A DNA stretch of 15,539 nt. It comes from an uncultured Flavobacteriales bacterium. Its GTDB lineage: Bacteria > Bacteroidota > Bacteroidia > Palsa-965. The number at the start of each line of letters is the position of its first letter. Within the stretch, counting starts at the first letter, position 1. The notes beneath the pieces are model-generated. The model worked only from the letters and a program-made list of their open reading frames with translations, was not told the DNA's origin and searched no databases. The stretch lies in the NCBI GenBank assembly GCA_946478675.1, contig CAMLEF010000071.1, positions 1 through 15,539 on the forward strand. Direction: 5' to 3'. Positions 1 through 6,057 of this stretch are shown here, in pieces. A program made the translations under genes and the position numbers.

Positions 1-127
1 TGCTGATAGTGATTTTTTCCGGCGTCAGCAGCACCGCTGAAAGGATCTGGAGCGCTTCGTTCTTGGCGCCTTGCGGAACCACTTCGCCCTTGAGGCGCTT
101 TCCGCCGATGATCTCGAATGAACTCAT
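1..127 (-). CDS. murA: UDP-N-acetylglucosamine 1-carboxyvinyltransferase, N-terminal part (cut by window edge)
   Basis: This is the first 42 codons of MurA, the cytoplasmic enzyme that transfers enolpyruvate from PEP to UDP-GlcNAc in the first committed step of peptidoglycan synthesis. The visible start reads MSSFEIIGGKRLKGEVVPQG and continues AKNEALQILSAVLL, which fits the family opening of a short beta strand, a GG turn and the G-A-K-N motif. Lys22 and Asn23 fall at the positions known to bind substrate in the family. The active-site loop cysteine lies beyond the window. The gene is read leftwards, 89 bases after the DUF4290 stop, and the two probably share a transcript. The ATG at 127 puts the K-N pair at family numbering, which supports this start. 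Confidence 0.9.
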   Translation of the reverse strand, partial: MSSFEIIGGKRLKGEVVPQGAKNEALQILSAVLLTPEKITIS

Positions 128-216
128 AAAGTGGAGTTGCGGGTTACGCGGTGCGGGCTGCGGGATGGCCGGCGGAATATTCACGTGCAACATGCATCCC
201 GCAACACGCAACGTGA
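128..216. repeat. GCGGGT/CGCAAC word repeats with inverted arms between the DUF4290 gene and murA
   Basis: The short spacer is made of degenerate words: a GC-rich run of GCGGG-type words at about 136-167 and complementary CCCGCAAC-type words at 194-215. A 9-bp inverted repeat (TGCGGGATG at 159-167 against CATCCCGCA at 195-203) would close a hairpin over the centre. It lies inside a likely operon, so it may shape mRNA stability or readthrough. That role is inference. Confidence 0.5.
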
Positions 217-843
217 TTAGCGCTTTTTCTTCTTGTTGTTTTTCTTTTTGTTGCTGTGATGCTGCATCTGGTTCTGCGGGATCGCATTCTTCGGCAGGAT
301 GTCGCTGGTGTGCAGGAAGCGGAACTGCTCGCTCACTTTCAGCTTGCCGCCGGAAAGGTTTTCGAGCTGCTCGACGATGAGTTGGTCGTTCACCGAATCG
401 CGGTTCCAGTTGAGGTAATGCTTCTTCATCAGCTGCGCGAGCTGCTCGGTGAAGATCTCCCGGTTCTTGTCGTCGGTTTCCGCCATCGCTTTCTGGATGA
501 GGTCTTCGAGGATCTTGCCGTAATGCTTGAAGCGGATATTGCTCTGCGGGTAAGGCACGCGTTCCGGCTTCGAATCGATGTGGCTGCGCTCCGGTTTCGG
601 ATACGGCGAATCCACGTCGAGCGCGTAATCGGCGATGATATGCAGGTGATCCCAGAGCTTGTGCTCGTAATCGGCGTACTCTTTCAGTTGCGGGTTGAGG
701 ATGGCCATCACGCGGACGATGGTGCGTGCGCAACGGCTGCGCTCATCGCGATCGGTGAGGGTCTGGCAATGTTCGATCATGCGTTCCACCGCGCGTCCGT
801 ATTCGGCAATTTTCATCGACGGCTGCGTCGTGTTATATTCCAT
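217..843 (-). CDS. DUF4290 domain-containing protein
   Basis: This is a Bacteroidota-specific protein of unknown function, 208 residues from the chosen start. The opening MEYNTTQPSMKIAEYGRAV and the motif RDERSRCARTIVRVMAILNP are typical of DUF4290, as is the segment YEHKLWDHLHIIADYALDVD followed by SPYPKPE. The protein looks soluble and helical, with no signal peptide or membrane segment. It ends in a lysine/asparagine-rich tail of about ten residues, which suggests binding to nucleic acid or another polyanion (inference). An in-frame ATG at 882 would add 13 residues unlike the family, so the ATG at 843 is preferred. An AGAAGGA stretch lies about 20 bases upstream of it. The gene directly precedes murA, an arrangement I recall as common in Bacteroidota, which hints at an envelope-linked role. 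Confidence 0.85.
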   Translation of the reverse strand: MEYNTTQPSMKIAEYGRAVERMIEHCQTLTDRDERSRCARTIVRVMAILNPQLKEYADYEHKLWDHLHIIADYALDVDSPYPKPERSHIDSKPERVPYPQSNIRFKHYGKILEDLIQKAMAETDDKNREIFTEQLAQLMKKHYLNWNRDSVNDQLIVEQLENLSGGKLKVSEQFRFLHTSDILPKNAIPQNQMQHHSNKKKNNKKKKR

Positions 844-925
844 GCCGGTGGAATTCGTAAATCCTTCTGGTGCTAATGTCATTCTTCTTGCTATTAATAA
901 AAGGGAACCCTTTTCCAGGGTAAAG

Positions 926-933
926 CAAAGGTA
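926..933 (-). promoter_or_regulatory. Bacteroidota-type -7 box for the DUF4290-murA operon
   Basis: Read leftwards the bases are TACCTTTG, an exact match to the TAnnTTTG -7 consensus of the Bacteroidota primary sigma factor. It lies 43 bases before the ATG at 882 and 82 before the preferred ATG at 843. No convincing TTTG -33 box was seen at the right distance. Confidence 0.5.
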
Positions 934-945
934 GCGAAAAAGCGG

Positions 946-1028
946 GCATTCGGTCAGTCGGAAATTCGGTCAGCCGGTTGCCGGTCGTCAGTCGTACCGG
1001 ATGACCGACTGACCGACAACCGGCAGAC
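946..1028. repeat. GACCGACT-word repeat with inverted arms between divergent promoters
   Basis: The segment consists of variants of GGTCAGTCGG on the left and CGACTGACCGAC on the right. The longest pairing is between 974-994 and 1006-1023 (CCGGTTG...CAGTCG against CGACTG...CAACCGG), with a three-base bulge, one mismatch and an 11-base loop. It fills the space between the leftward -7 box at 926-933 and the rightward one at 1033-1040, so it overlaps the expected -33 region of the acyltransferase promoter. Confidence 0.6.
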
Positions 1029-1032
1029 TGTC

Positions 1033-1040
1033 TATCTTTG
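1033..1040 (+). promoter_or_regulatory. Bacteroidota-type -7 box for the acyltransferase pair
   Basis: TATCTTTG matches the TAnnTTTG consensus exactly and is followed by CCCC and the ATG at 1045. A box this close to the start implies a leaderless or nearly leaderless mRNA. The upstream -33 position falls in the repeat hairpin and shows no clear TTTG. Confidence 0.55.
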
Positions 1041-1044
1041 CCCC

Positions 1045-1929
1045 ATGCAGGCGCTCGTGTACTATTTGGCTCTTCCTTTCATTTACCTCGTTTCCATTCT
1101 TCCGTTTCCGCTGCTGTACGGCTTTTCTGCGTTCGTGTATTTCCTGCTTTACCACGTGTTCGGTTATCGCAAGAAAGTCGTTTATCAGAACTTAAAAAAC
1201 GCATTCCCGGAAAAATCCGAAGCAGAACTGCAACAGCTGCAACGCCGTTTTTACCGTTACCTCTGCGACCTGTTTACCGAAACGTTCAAGACGCTGACCG
1301 TGCGCAAATCGGTGATGCTGAAGCATTGTTATTTAAAGCCCGGCTCCGGCGAATTGTTCGATCGTTTGTACGCCGGGCACAAGCACGTCATTCTCGTGAT
1401 GGGGCATTTCGGCAACTGGGAATGGGCCGGCAATACCTTCAGCTTAACGCGCCAACATCAGCTGCACGTCATCTACCATCCGCTGCACAACAAATATTTC
1501 GACCGCCTGATTGTCGGCATGCGCACCCGCTTCGGCACGCAACTCATCCCGATGAAAGACACCATGCGCCGCATGCTCGAAAACCGCACCGGCCCGCTCA
1601 CCGCCACCGCTTTCATCGCCGACCAGACGCCGCATCCCGATCGCGCTTACTGGATGGAATTCATGCACCAGGATACGCCCGTTTTTCTCGGCGCCGAAAC
1701 GTTCGCGAAAAAGCTCGATTATCCCGTCGTGTACGTTTCCGTGAAGCGCGTGAAGCGCGGCTACTACGAGATCGGCTGCGAAGTGCTCTTCGAAAATTCC
1801 AAAGCCACCGCTGAGCACGAGATCACCGAAAAACATACGCGCCGCCTCGAGCAGGACATCCGCGCGCTGCCCGAAACCTGGCTCTGGTCGCACAAGCGCT
1901 GGAAGCATAAACGACCCGTAAAAGCCTAG
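1045..1929 (+). CDS. LpxL/HtrB-type lipid A acyltransferase family protein (first of a tandem pair)
   Basis: Members of this family transfer an acyl chain from acyl-ACP to a lipid A precursor at the inner face of the cytoplasmic membrane. The protein has 294 residues, close to the family norm of about 300. A hydrophobic N-terminal anchor covers roughly residues 3-38, followed by GYRKKVVYQNLKNAFPEKSE, the usual stretch after the anchor. The catalytic HX4E motif is HFGNWE, with His121 and Glu126. Downstream are an ADQTPHPD segment near residue 190 and the WLWSHKRWKHKRP ending typical of the family. The ATG at 1045 follows a strong -7 box. The stop is one base from the next start, so the two genes should be co-transcribed and translationally coupled. 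Which acyl chain or acceptor it uses cannot be told from sequence. Confidence 0.88.
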   Translation: MQALVYYLALPFIYLVSILPFPLLYGFSAFVYFLLYHVFGYRKKVVYQNLKNAFPEKSEAELQQLQRRFYRYLCDLFTETFKTLTVRKSVMLKHCYLKPGSGELFDRLYAGHKHVILVMGHFGNWEWAGNTFSLTRQHQLHVIYHPLHNKYFDRLIVGMRTRFGTQLIPMKDTMRRMLENRTGPLTATAFIADQTPHPDRAYWMEFMHQDTPVFLGAETFAKKLDYPVVYVSVKRVKRGYYEIGCEVLFENSKATAEHEITEKHTRRLEQDIRALPETWLWSHKRWKHKRPVKA

Positions 1930-1930
1930 C

Positions 1931-2803
1931 ATGTTCAGCCGACTCCTGTACTACCTGGTGTTAGCGCCGCTCTCGCGGATGCCGTTCTGGCTGCTGCACG
2001 TGCTGTCGTCGGTGCTCTACTTTTTCCTGTATTACATCATCGGCTACCGCAAAAAAGTAGTGCGCGAAAATCTCCGTCGCTCGTTCCCGGAAAAATCAGA
2101 ACAGGAACGGCACCGCATCGAAAAAGATTTTTTCCTGCATCTCGCCGACATTTTTCTCGAAGGCGTAAAAGCGTTTCACATCACGAAAGACCAGCTGCGC
2201 AAACACGTTTCCTGCCGCAATCCCGAAGTCGTGCGCCGCTTCTACGACGAAGGCAAAGACGTGATCATCGCCGTCGGGCATTACGGAAGTTGGGAACTGC
2301 TGCTCACCGGCCTCAACCTGTTCATCCGCCATCGCGCCGTCGTCATTTACAAGCCGCTGAGCAATGCGTACCTCGACAAAAAGTTGCGCGAGAGCCGCGG
2401 CGAATACCGCACGATGCTGCTGCCGATGCAACAGGTAAAACCGTTTTTCACCGAGCCGCGAAAAGAACTTTCCGCCGTCGTCTTCGCCATCGACCAGTCG
2501 CCGTCCAATCCGCAGAGCGCGTGGTGGACGAACTTCCTGCACCAGGAAACCGGCGTGCTGTTCGGCACCGAGAAATACGCGAAGACGTACGACATCCCGG
2601 TGGTGTACGCGCACATCCATCGCGAAAAGCGCGGCCATTATTCGCTCACCTTCGAAACCGTTGCTGCCGCGCCCCGCGAAACACCGGAAGGAATGATCAC
2701 GGAAAATGCCACGAAGCTGCTCGAGCAGGACATCATCGCCGCGCCCGCCTGGTGGTTGTGGTCGCACAAACGATGGAAGCACAAACGTCCGGGGAAAGTT
2801 TAA
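1931..2803 (+). CDS. LpxL/HtrB-type lipid A acyltransferase family protein (second of a tandem pair)
   Basis: This is a paralogue of the preceding gene, 290 residues long, with the same layout. It has an N-terminal hydrophobic anchor (about residues 4-38), GYRKKVVRENLRRSFPEKSE, the catalytic HX4E motif HYGSWE (His117, Glu122), an AIDQSPSNPQSAWW segment near residue 190 and the C-terminal WLWSHKRWKHKRPGK. The two proteins share the anchor-to-motif spacing and nearly the same last 13 residues, so they arose by duplication. They differ in the catalytic-motif surroundings (FGNWEW against YGSWEL) and much of the middle, so they have probably specialised in secondary acylations at different positions or with different acyl donors. 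That is inference. Only one base separates its ATG from the previous stop. Confidence 0.87.
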   Translation: MFSRLLYYLVLAPLSRMPFWLLHVLSSVLYFFLYYIIGYRKKVVRENLRRSFPEKSEQERHRIEKDFFLHLADIFLEGVKAFHITKDQLRKHVSCRNPEVVRRFYDEGKDVIIAVGHYGSWELLLTGLNLFIRHRAVVIYKPLSNAYLDKKLRESRGEYRTMLLPMQQVKPFFTEPRKELSAVVFAIDQSPSNPQSAWWTNFLHQETGVLFGTEKYAKTYDIPVVYAHIHREKRGHYSLTFETVAAAPRETPEGMITENATKLLEQDIIAAPAWWLWSHKRWKHKRPGKV

Positions 2804-2830
2804 CGTTCAAGGTTTAAGGTTTAAGGTTTG
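2804..2830 (+). repeat. GGTTTAA word repeat after the acyltransferase stop
   Basis: Directly after the stop there are three copies of a 7-nt unit, GGTTTAA, GGTTTAA and GGTTTGA, preceded by the related CGTTCAA. A similar word follows the desaturase stop at 4117-4140 (GGTTCA, TGTTCAA). This is low-complexity spacer with no visible coding role. Confidence 0.5.
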
Positions 2831-2872
2831 AAAACGAAGTTGGAGCTGGGGCAGTGCAGTTTCCATCACCAA

Positions 2873-2985
2873 TTGTCCCGCTATCCCTGCCCGACTGCGT
2901 CATTCAGGCGGGCGCTGCAAGTCCGTCAGCGCACCTTCTCCCGCGCTTCGGGCTTTCCGCTACTATCAGGGCTATTGGGCTCGGT
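2873..2985 (-). repeat. Putative structured interspersed element (CCCGATAG-AGCGGAAAG...GGATAGCGGGA type)
   Basis: Read leftwards the element starts GAGCCCAATAGCCCTGATAG, then AGCGGAAAGCCC, a variable stem region, GCAGCG, a second stem and AGGGATAGCGGGACA. A 9-bp stem with one mismatch (2889-2897 with 2905-2913, 7-base loop) is clear, and the AGCGC/GCGCT pair around 2927-2946 gives a second stem. From memory, intergenic sequences with the same ends (GATAGNAGYGGAAA ... GCGGATAGCGGGA) and variable middle hairpins recur in many Bacteroidota genomes. I know no established function. It could be a structured RNA, a mobile repeat or a decayed element. No coding sequence is credible here. Confidence 0.5.
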
Positions 2986-3014
2986 CCGGAAATTTCAATT
3001 TGAAACGAACCAAA

Positions 3015-3041
3015 AATCCGCGCAATCCGCGTAACCCGTGG
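3015..3041 (+). repeat. Three tandem 9-nt units AATCCGCGC / AATCCGCGT / AACCCGTGG
   Basis: Three abutting 9-mers are seen. The same family appears on the minus strand at 8575-8601, again as three abutting 9-mers ending in CGTGGC. With the GGTTTAA words and the structured element it fills the roughly 320 gene-free bases between the second acyltransferase and the desaturase. Confidence 0.6.
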
Positions 3042-3072
3042 CTATTTTTCCCGCCGTCAATCGCTTCCCGGA

Positions 3073-3104
3073 TTTGAGCTTTTGAGTTTTTTAAAAGAAA
3101 TTTG
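3073..3104 (+). promoter_or_regulatory. Possible promoter of the desaturase gene
   Basis: TTTG at 3073-3076 and GAAATTTG at 3097-3104 (one mismatch to TAnnTTTG) are 20 bases apart, within the usual range for Bacteroidota -33 and -7 boxes. Transcription would then begin after a TTG at 3082 that could otherwise be read as a start, which favours the ATG at 3124. Confidence 0.35.
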
Positions 3105-3123
3105 TCACCGCCAAATCGGCCGC

Positions 3124-4116
3124 ATGTCAAGCCACGGATATTCAGAAATTTCGAAAGAGCTGATCCTCTCCACCCGTCCTTTTGCCAGGGAAAACCGGGC
3201 GAAGAGCTGGCTGCTGACGCTTTCCACGCTGCTGCTCCTGCTCGCGGCGCTGGCGGGAACGATCTGGAACGTGCACCCGGCGGCGAAGATCGTTTGCAGC
3301 GTGCTTTCCGGTTTGCTCATCGTGCGCATGTTCGTCATCTACCACGATCACCAGCACCACGCCATTCTCTACCGCTCCCCGCTCGCCAACGCGCTCATGA
3401 CGGTCTTCGGCCTCTACATCATGGCGCCGACGAGCATCTGGAAACGCTCGCACGATTATCACCATAAGCACAACTCGAAACTCTTCAGCGCCAGCATCGG
3501 CTCCTACCCGATCATGACGCGGCAGAAATTTCTTTCGTCGTCCCGCAGCGACCGCCGCCGTTATCTCTTTACGCGCCACCCGCTCACGATCTTTCTCGGC
3601 TACTACACGATGTTCATCTGGGGCATGTGCGTAGGCTCGTTCCTCAGCAATCCGAAAAAGCATCTTGACTCGCTGCTCGCGTTGGTGCTGCACGCTGCAA
3701 TTTATACGGCGGTGGCTTATTTCTTCGGCTGGCAGGGCGTAGTGCTCACGCTGCTTATTCCCTATACCATCGCCTGCGGCATCGGCTCGTATCTCTTCTA
3801 CGCGCAGCACAATTTTCCCGGCGTTACGTTCAAAGACAACCGGGGCTGGAGCTACGAGCACGCCGCCATGGAATCGTCGAGCTACATGAAGCTCAACCCG
3901 GTGATGAACTGGTTTACGGCGAACATCGGCTATCATCACATCCATCACCTCAACGCGAAAATTCCCTTCTACCGCCTGCCGGAAGTGATGGAGAAAATTC
4001 CCGCGCTGCAGGAAGCCAAAGTCACTTCGATGGGACCGGTGGAAATGTTCCGCTGCCTGCGATTGAAAGTGTGGGATCCCGAAAGAAACAGGATGCTGAC
4101 GCTGGAGGAAGTTTAA
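3124..4116 (+). CDS. Fatty acid desaturase (membrane di-iron family)
   Basis: This integral-membrane oxygenase introduces a double bond into acyl chains. The protein has 330 residues from the ATG. All three histidine clusters that hold the di-iron centre are present: HDHQHH (residues 74-79), HDYHHKH (110-116) and HHIHH (271-275), with an extra His in QHNFPG near 229. Hydrophobic stretches lie around 28-48, 55-73, 85-100, 152-172 and 182-225, giving the usual arrangement with the clusters on the cytoplasmic side. Whether the substrate is a phospholipid or acyl-CoA/ACP chain, and at which carbon, cannot be read from sequence. A longer frame from a TTG at 3082 adds 14 residues but overlaps a possible promoter. 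The gene stands alone, convergent with the phosphatase gene, and sits next to the lipid acyltransferases. Confidence 0.87.
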   Translation: MSSHGYSEISKELILSTRPFARENRAKSWLLTLSTLLLLLAALAGTIWNVHPAAKIVCSVLSGLLIVRMFVIYHDHQHHAILYRSPLANALMTVFGLYIMAPTSIWKRSHDYHHKHNSKLFSASIGSYPIMTRQKFLSSSRSDRRRYLFTRHPLTIFLGYYTMFIWGMCVGSFLSNPKKHLDSLLALVLHAAIYTAVAYFFGWQGVVLTLLIPYTIACGIGSYLFYAQHNFPGVTFKDNRGWSYEHAAMESSSYMKLNPVMNWFTANIGYHHIHHLNAKIPFYRLPEVMEKIPALQEAKVTSMGPVEMFRCLRLKVWDPERNRMLTLEEV

Positions 4117-4143
4117 GGTTCAGTGTCCAATGTTCAATACCAG

Positions 4144-4213
4144 GCTTGTTCGGGCGAAGTCGAGAACTTTTCGCATCATGATGAGAAAGGTTCTCGACTC
4201 CGCCCGAACAAGC
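4144..4213. terminator. 70-nt palindrome between convergent genes, likely bidirectional terminator (copy 1 of 2)
   Basis: The 70 bases run from GCTTGTTCGGGCG to CGCCCGAACAAGC and fold on themselves about the centre at 4178/4179, with few mismatches along 35-base arms. The element lies between the desaturase stop (4116) and the phosphatase stop (4262), where a bidirectional terminator is expected. A second 70-base copy is at 5923-5992, with 58 of 70 positions identical by hand alignment. Confidence 0.7.
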
Positions 4214-4261
4214 AGGGAAAATTTTCTTGCGAAGAAACGAGGAGTTTAAACTTCGAACTTT

Positions 4262-5011
4262 TTACAAAGTAGAATTCAGCAGCTTCCCGGAATCCACCAG
4301 TTTGCGCAGCGCTTTTTCCGAACGCACTTTGCGCAGCAGTTCGAGATGGCCGGCGTGATGACAATCCGTTCCTGCGAATTCGTACCAGCCTTTGTCGATC
4401 ATTTCTTCCGCTACTTTTTTCGTTGCGGGCGAATAATGACCGGTGAGCGAATTCAGGTTGAGCTGGAACAGCACGCCTTTGTCTTTGAGCTTTTCAAAAT
4501 TGGCGAGGTTCTTCGTGAACCAGAACGGGTAACGCTCGGGATGCGCAAGTACCGGCTTGTAACCGTCCGCCTGCAGCGTGAAGATAAACGCATCGAGATT
4601 GTCGGGCGCGTTCATGTACGAAACTTCAAAGAGCAGGTAGTTTATACCAAACGTGAGCAGTCGTCCTGCTTTCACCTTCTTCTCCATTTCGTAATCGAAA
4701 TAATATTCCGCGGCCGCTTCGATCTCGATCTTCATGCCTTCCGCGCGCGCGGCGTTACGTACTTGTTCGAGGCCGGTGGAAATGATCTCCGGCGTGTTCC
4801 GGAAAAAATCGCCCATGATGTGCGGCGTCGTGACCACCTTGCGGTAGCCAAGCTCTTCCATCCCGCGCAGCAACTCCAGCGAATCTTTCATCGTCTTCGC
4901 GCCGTCGTCGATGCCCGGGATAAAATGCGAATGCATATCACAACCGAGCACGCCAAGATCCACCGGGTCGCCGGGCTGTGACTTTTTGAAAAGATTGCGG
5001 AAGATGTTCAT
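4262..5011 (-). CDS. CpsB/CapC/YwqE-type PHP tyrosine-protein phosphatase
   Basis: This is a metal-dependent phosphatase of the PHP superfamily, the type that removes phosphate from tyrosine kinases controlling capsule or exopolysaccharide export. It has 249 residues and appears cytoplasmic. Metal-binding motifs appear in order: DMHSHFIPGIDDG (His27, His29), TTPH (His64), AAAEYYFD (Glu102), AHPERY (His157) and GTDCHH (Asp216, His218). The 249-residue length suits the family. The ATG at 5011 is chosen because a longer frame to 5083 adds 24 residues (rich in Q, P and N) encoded by the GGTTGG repeat. The nucleotide-sugar genes are over 7 kb away, so partnership with them is only an inference. 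No cognate tyrosine kinase is visible in the window. Confidence 0.85.
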   Translation of the reverse strand: MNIFRNLFKKSQPGDPVDLGVLGCDMHSHFIPGIDDGAKTMKDSLELLRGMEELGYRKVVTTPHIMGDFFRNTPEIISTGLEQVRNAARAEGMKIEIEAAAEYYFDYEMEKKVKAGRLLTFGINYLLFEVSYMNAPDNLDAFIFTLQADGYKPVLAHPERYPFWFTKNLANFEKLKDKGVLFQLNLNSLTGHYSPATKKVAEEMIDKGWYEFAGTDCHHAGHLELLRKVRSEKALRKLVDSGKLLNSTL

Positions 5012-5023
5012 GGCGCAGTCCTT

Positions 5024-5031
5024 CGAAGATA
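5024..5031 (-). promoter_or_regulatory. Possible -7 box for the PHP phosphatase gene
   Basis: Read leftwards the bases are TATCTTCG, one mismatch from TAnnTTTG, 12 bases before the ATG at 5011. The GGTTGG repeat starts directly upstream, where a -33 box would be. Confidence 0.35.
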
Positions 5032-5041
5032 GGGAGAAAAA

Positions 5042-5246
5042 GTTGGTGGGTTGGTTGGGTTGGTAAAGTTGGTTGGGCTGCATTCAAATAATCAACCTAA
5101 CCATCTCAATCAACCTCAACCAGCGTCATCGGGAAAAGGTTGGTGGGTTTGTTGGGTTGGTAAAGTTGGTTCGTCAGTATTCAACAACCAACTCAACCAA
5201 CCTAACCAACCTAACCAACTCAACCAACCCTTCAACCTCTTCCATC
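5042..5246. repeat. Two tandem GGTTGG-word inverted-repeat units
   Basis: Each unit has a G/T-rich left arm (GGTTGG, GGGTTGG, TAAAGTTGG words) and an A/C-rich right arm (CCAACC, TCAACC, CTAACC words). The left arms at 5042-5074 and 5139-5171 are 33-base direct repeats with one difference, 97 bases apart. Arms are only imperfectly complementary. G-pair spacing resembles two-tier quadruplex sequences such as GGTTGGTGTGGTTGG. The block separates the phosphatase start from the acetyltransferase stop at 5262. A third unit of the family is at 13336-13408. Confidence 0.75.
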
Positions 5247-5261
5247 AGGGCACGTCCGCCA

Positions 5262-5861
5262 CTACACCTGCGCCACCTGCTCCACGAGCCCCTTCTTCAC
5301 CGCCGGCCACTCTTCCTTCAGGATGCTGTAGCAAACGGTATTGCGGCGAACGCCATCGGGCAACTGCATGTGGCTGCGCAACAGCCCTTCGTATTTGCCG
5401 CCGATCTTTTCGATCGCATTGCGGGAATCGGTGTTGCGCTCGTCGGTGCGGAATTCCAATCGCTCGAACTGCAGCGTTTCAAAAACGTATTGCATCAGCA
5501 GCAATTTGCAGGCGCGGTTCAGTCCCGTGCGCTGGAATTCGCGGCCGATCCACGTCCAGCCGATCTCGATGCGCTTGTCTTTGTTCATGATGTTGCCGAA
5601 GCTCGTGCTGCCCGCATACGATTGCGTCTTCTTGTCGAAGATCGTAAACGCATAACGGAAATGGTTCGCACGATCACTCAGCGCAGCGGCGATGTACTTT
5701 TTCAGGTGTCCTTCGGAATGAATCTGCGAAGGCGAATACTGCACCAGCGTCGGGTCGGCGAGCGCAACAGGAAGGAGGTTGTCCCAGTCTTCCGGCTGCA
5801 TCGGCGTTAATTTCACACGATCGTTTTCGAGAACGATCTCTTTTGAAAAATCGAAATCCAT
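5262..5861 (-). CDS. GNAT family N-acetyltransferase (RimJ/RimL-like)
   Basis: This cytoplasmic acyl-CoA-dependent N-acetyltransferase has 199 residues. It opens with LENDRVKLTPMQPEDWDNLL, the typical RimJ/RimL-like beginning. The core has FTIFDKKTQSYAGSTSFGNI, then RIEIGWTWIGREFQRTGLNR, where the acetyl-CoA pyrophosphate loop (Q/R-x-x-G-x-x/N) is expected. It continues to EFRTDERNTDSRNAIEKIGG, the family's conserved N-x-x-S-x-x-A-x-x-K-x-G signature. The acceptor substrate is unknown; ribosomal-protein N-termini, small molecules or antibiotics are all possible. The ATG at 5861 is clean. A 70-nt palindrome separates it from tex upstream, so it probably has its own transcript. No convincing TAnnTTTG box was found. 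Confidence 0.82.
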   Translation of the reverse strand: MDFDFSKEIVLENDRVKLTPMQPEDWDNLLPVALADPTLVQYSPSQIHSEGHLKKYIAAALSDRANHFRYAFTIFDKKTQSYAGSTSFGNIMNKDKRIEIGWTWIGREFQRTGLNRACKLLLMQYVFETLQFERLEFRTDERNTDSRNAIEKIGGKYEGLLRSHMQLPDGVRRNTVCYSILKEEWPAVKKGLVEQVAQV

Positions 5862-5922
5862 AAATAGTTGTTAAGGGTATTTTTCTTTTCAACCGCTTCT
5901 TCGATGGCGATTACTTTCTCCC

Positions 5923-5992
5923 CGCTTGTTCGAGCGGAGCCGGGAACTTTTCGCATTGGAATGCAACAGGTTCTCGACTCCGCTCGAACAAG
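5923..5992. terminator. 70-nt palindrome downstream of tex, likely terminator (copy 2 of 2)
   Basis: Same length and ends as the element at 4144-4213. The pair at positions 10 and 61 is G-C in copy 1 and A-T in copy 2, a compensatory change that keeps the stem. It lies 66 bases after the tex stop (6058) and upstream of the acetyltransferase start, consistent with termination of tex transcription. It has no long T run, so a role as processing or protective 3' stem is equally possible. Confidence 0.65.
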
Positions 5993-6057
5993 CTGAGGAA
6001 ATTCAAATTAAGACACTATCCAATGGCGGAAGAAAGAAAGTAATTGAGAAAATTGAA

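Noticed and set aside
217..882. Start of the DUF4290 gene at the ATG at 882
   Set aside because: It adds 13 residues unlike the family opening MEYNT; kept as an alternative only, since an AAGAAGA stretch lies just before it.
1038..1814. 258-codon plus-strand frame overlapping the first acyltransferase
   Set aside because: Overlaps the acyltransferase in another frame and is Arg-rich without motifs.
2828..3034. 68-codon plus-strand frame after the acyltransferases
   Set aside because: It runs through the structured repeat element and 9-mer array, has no homology-like motif and no start signal.
3142..3948. 268-codon minus-strand frame opposite the desaturase
   Set aside because: Antisense shadow of a well-supported gene, with low-complexity Arg/Glu/Val composition and no motif.
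5042..5246. CRISPR-like array
   Set aside because: Units are degenerate 5-9-nt words and two 33-base arms; there are no regular spacers and no cas genes.
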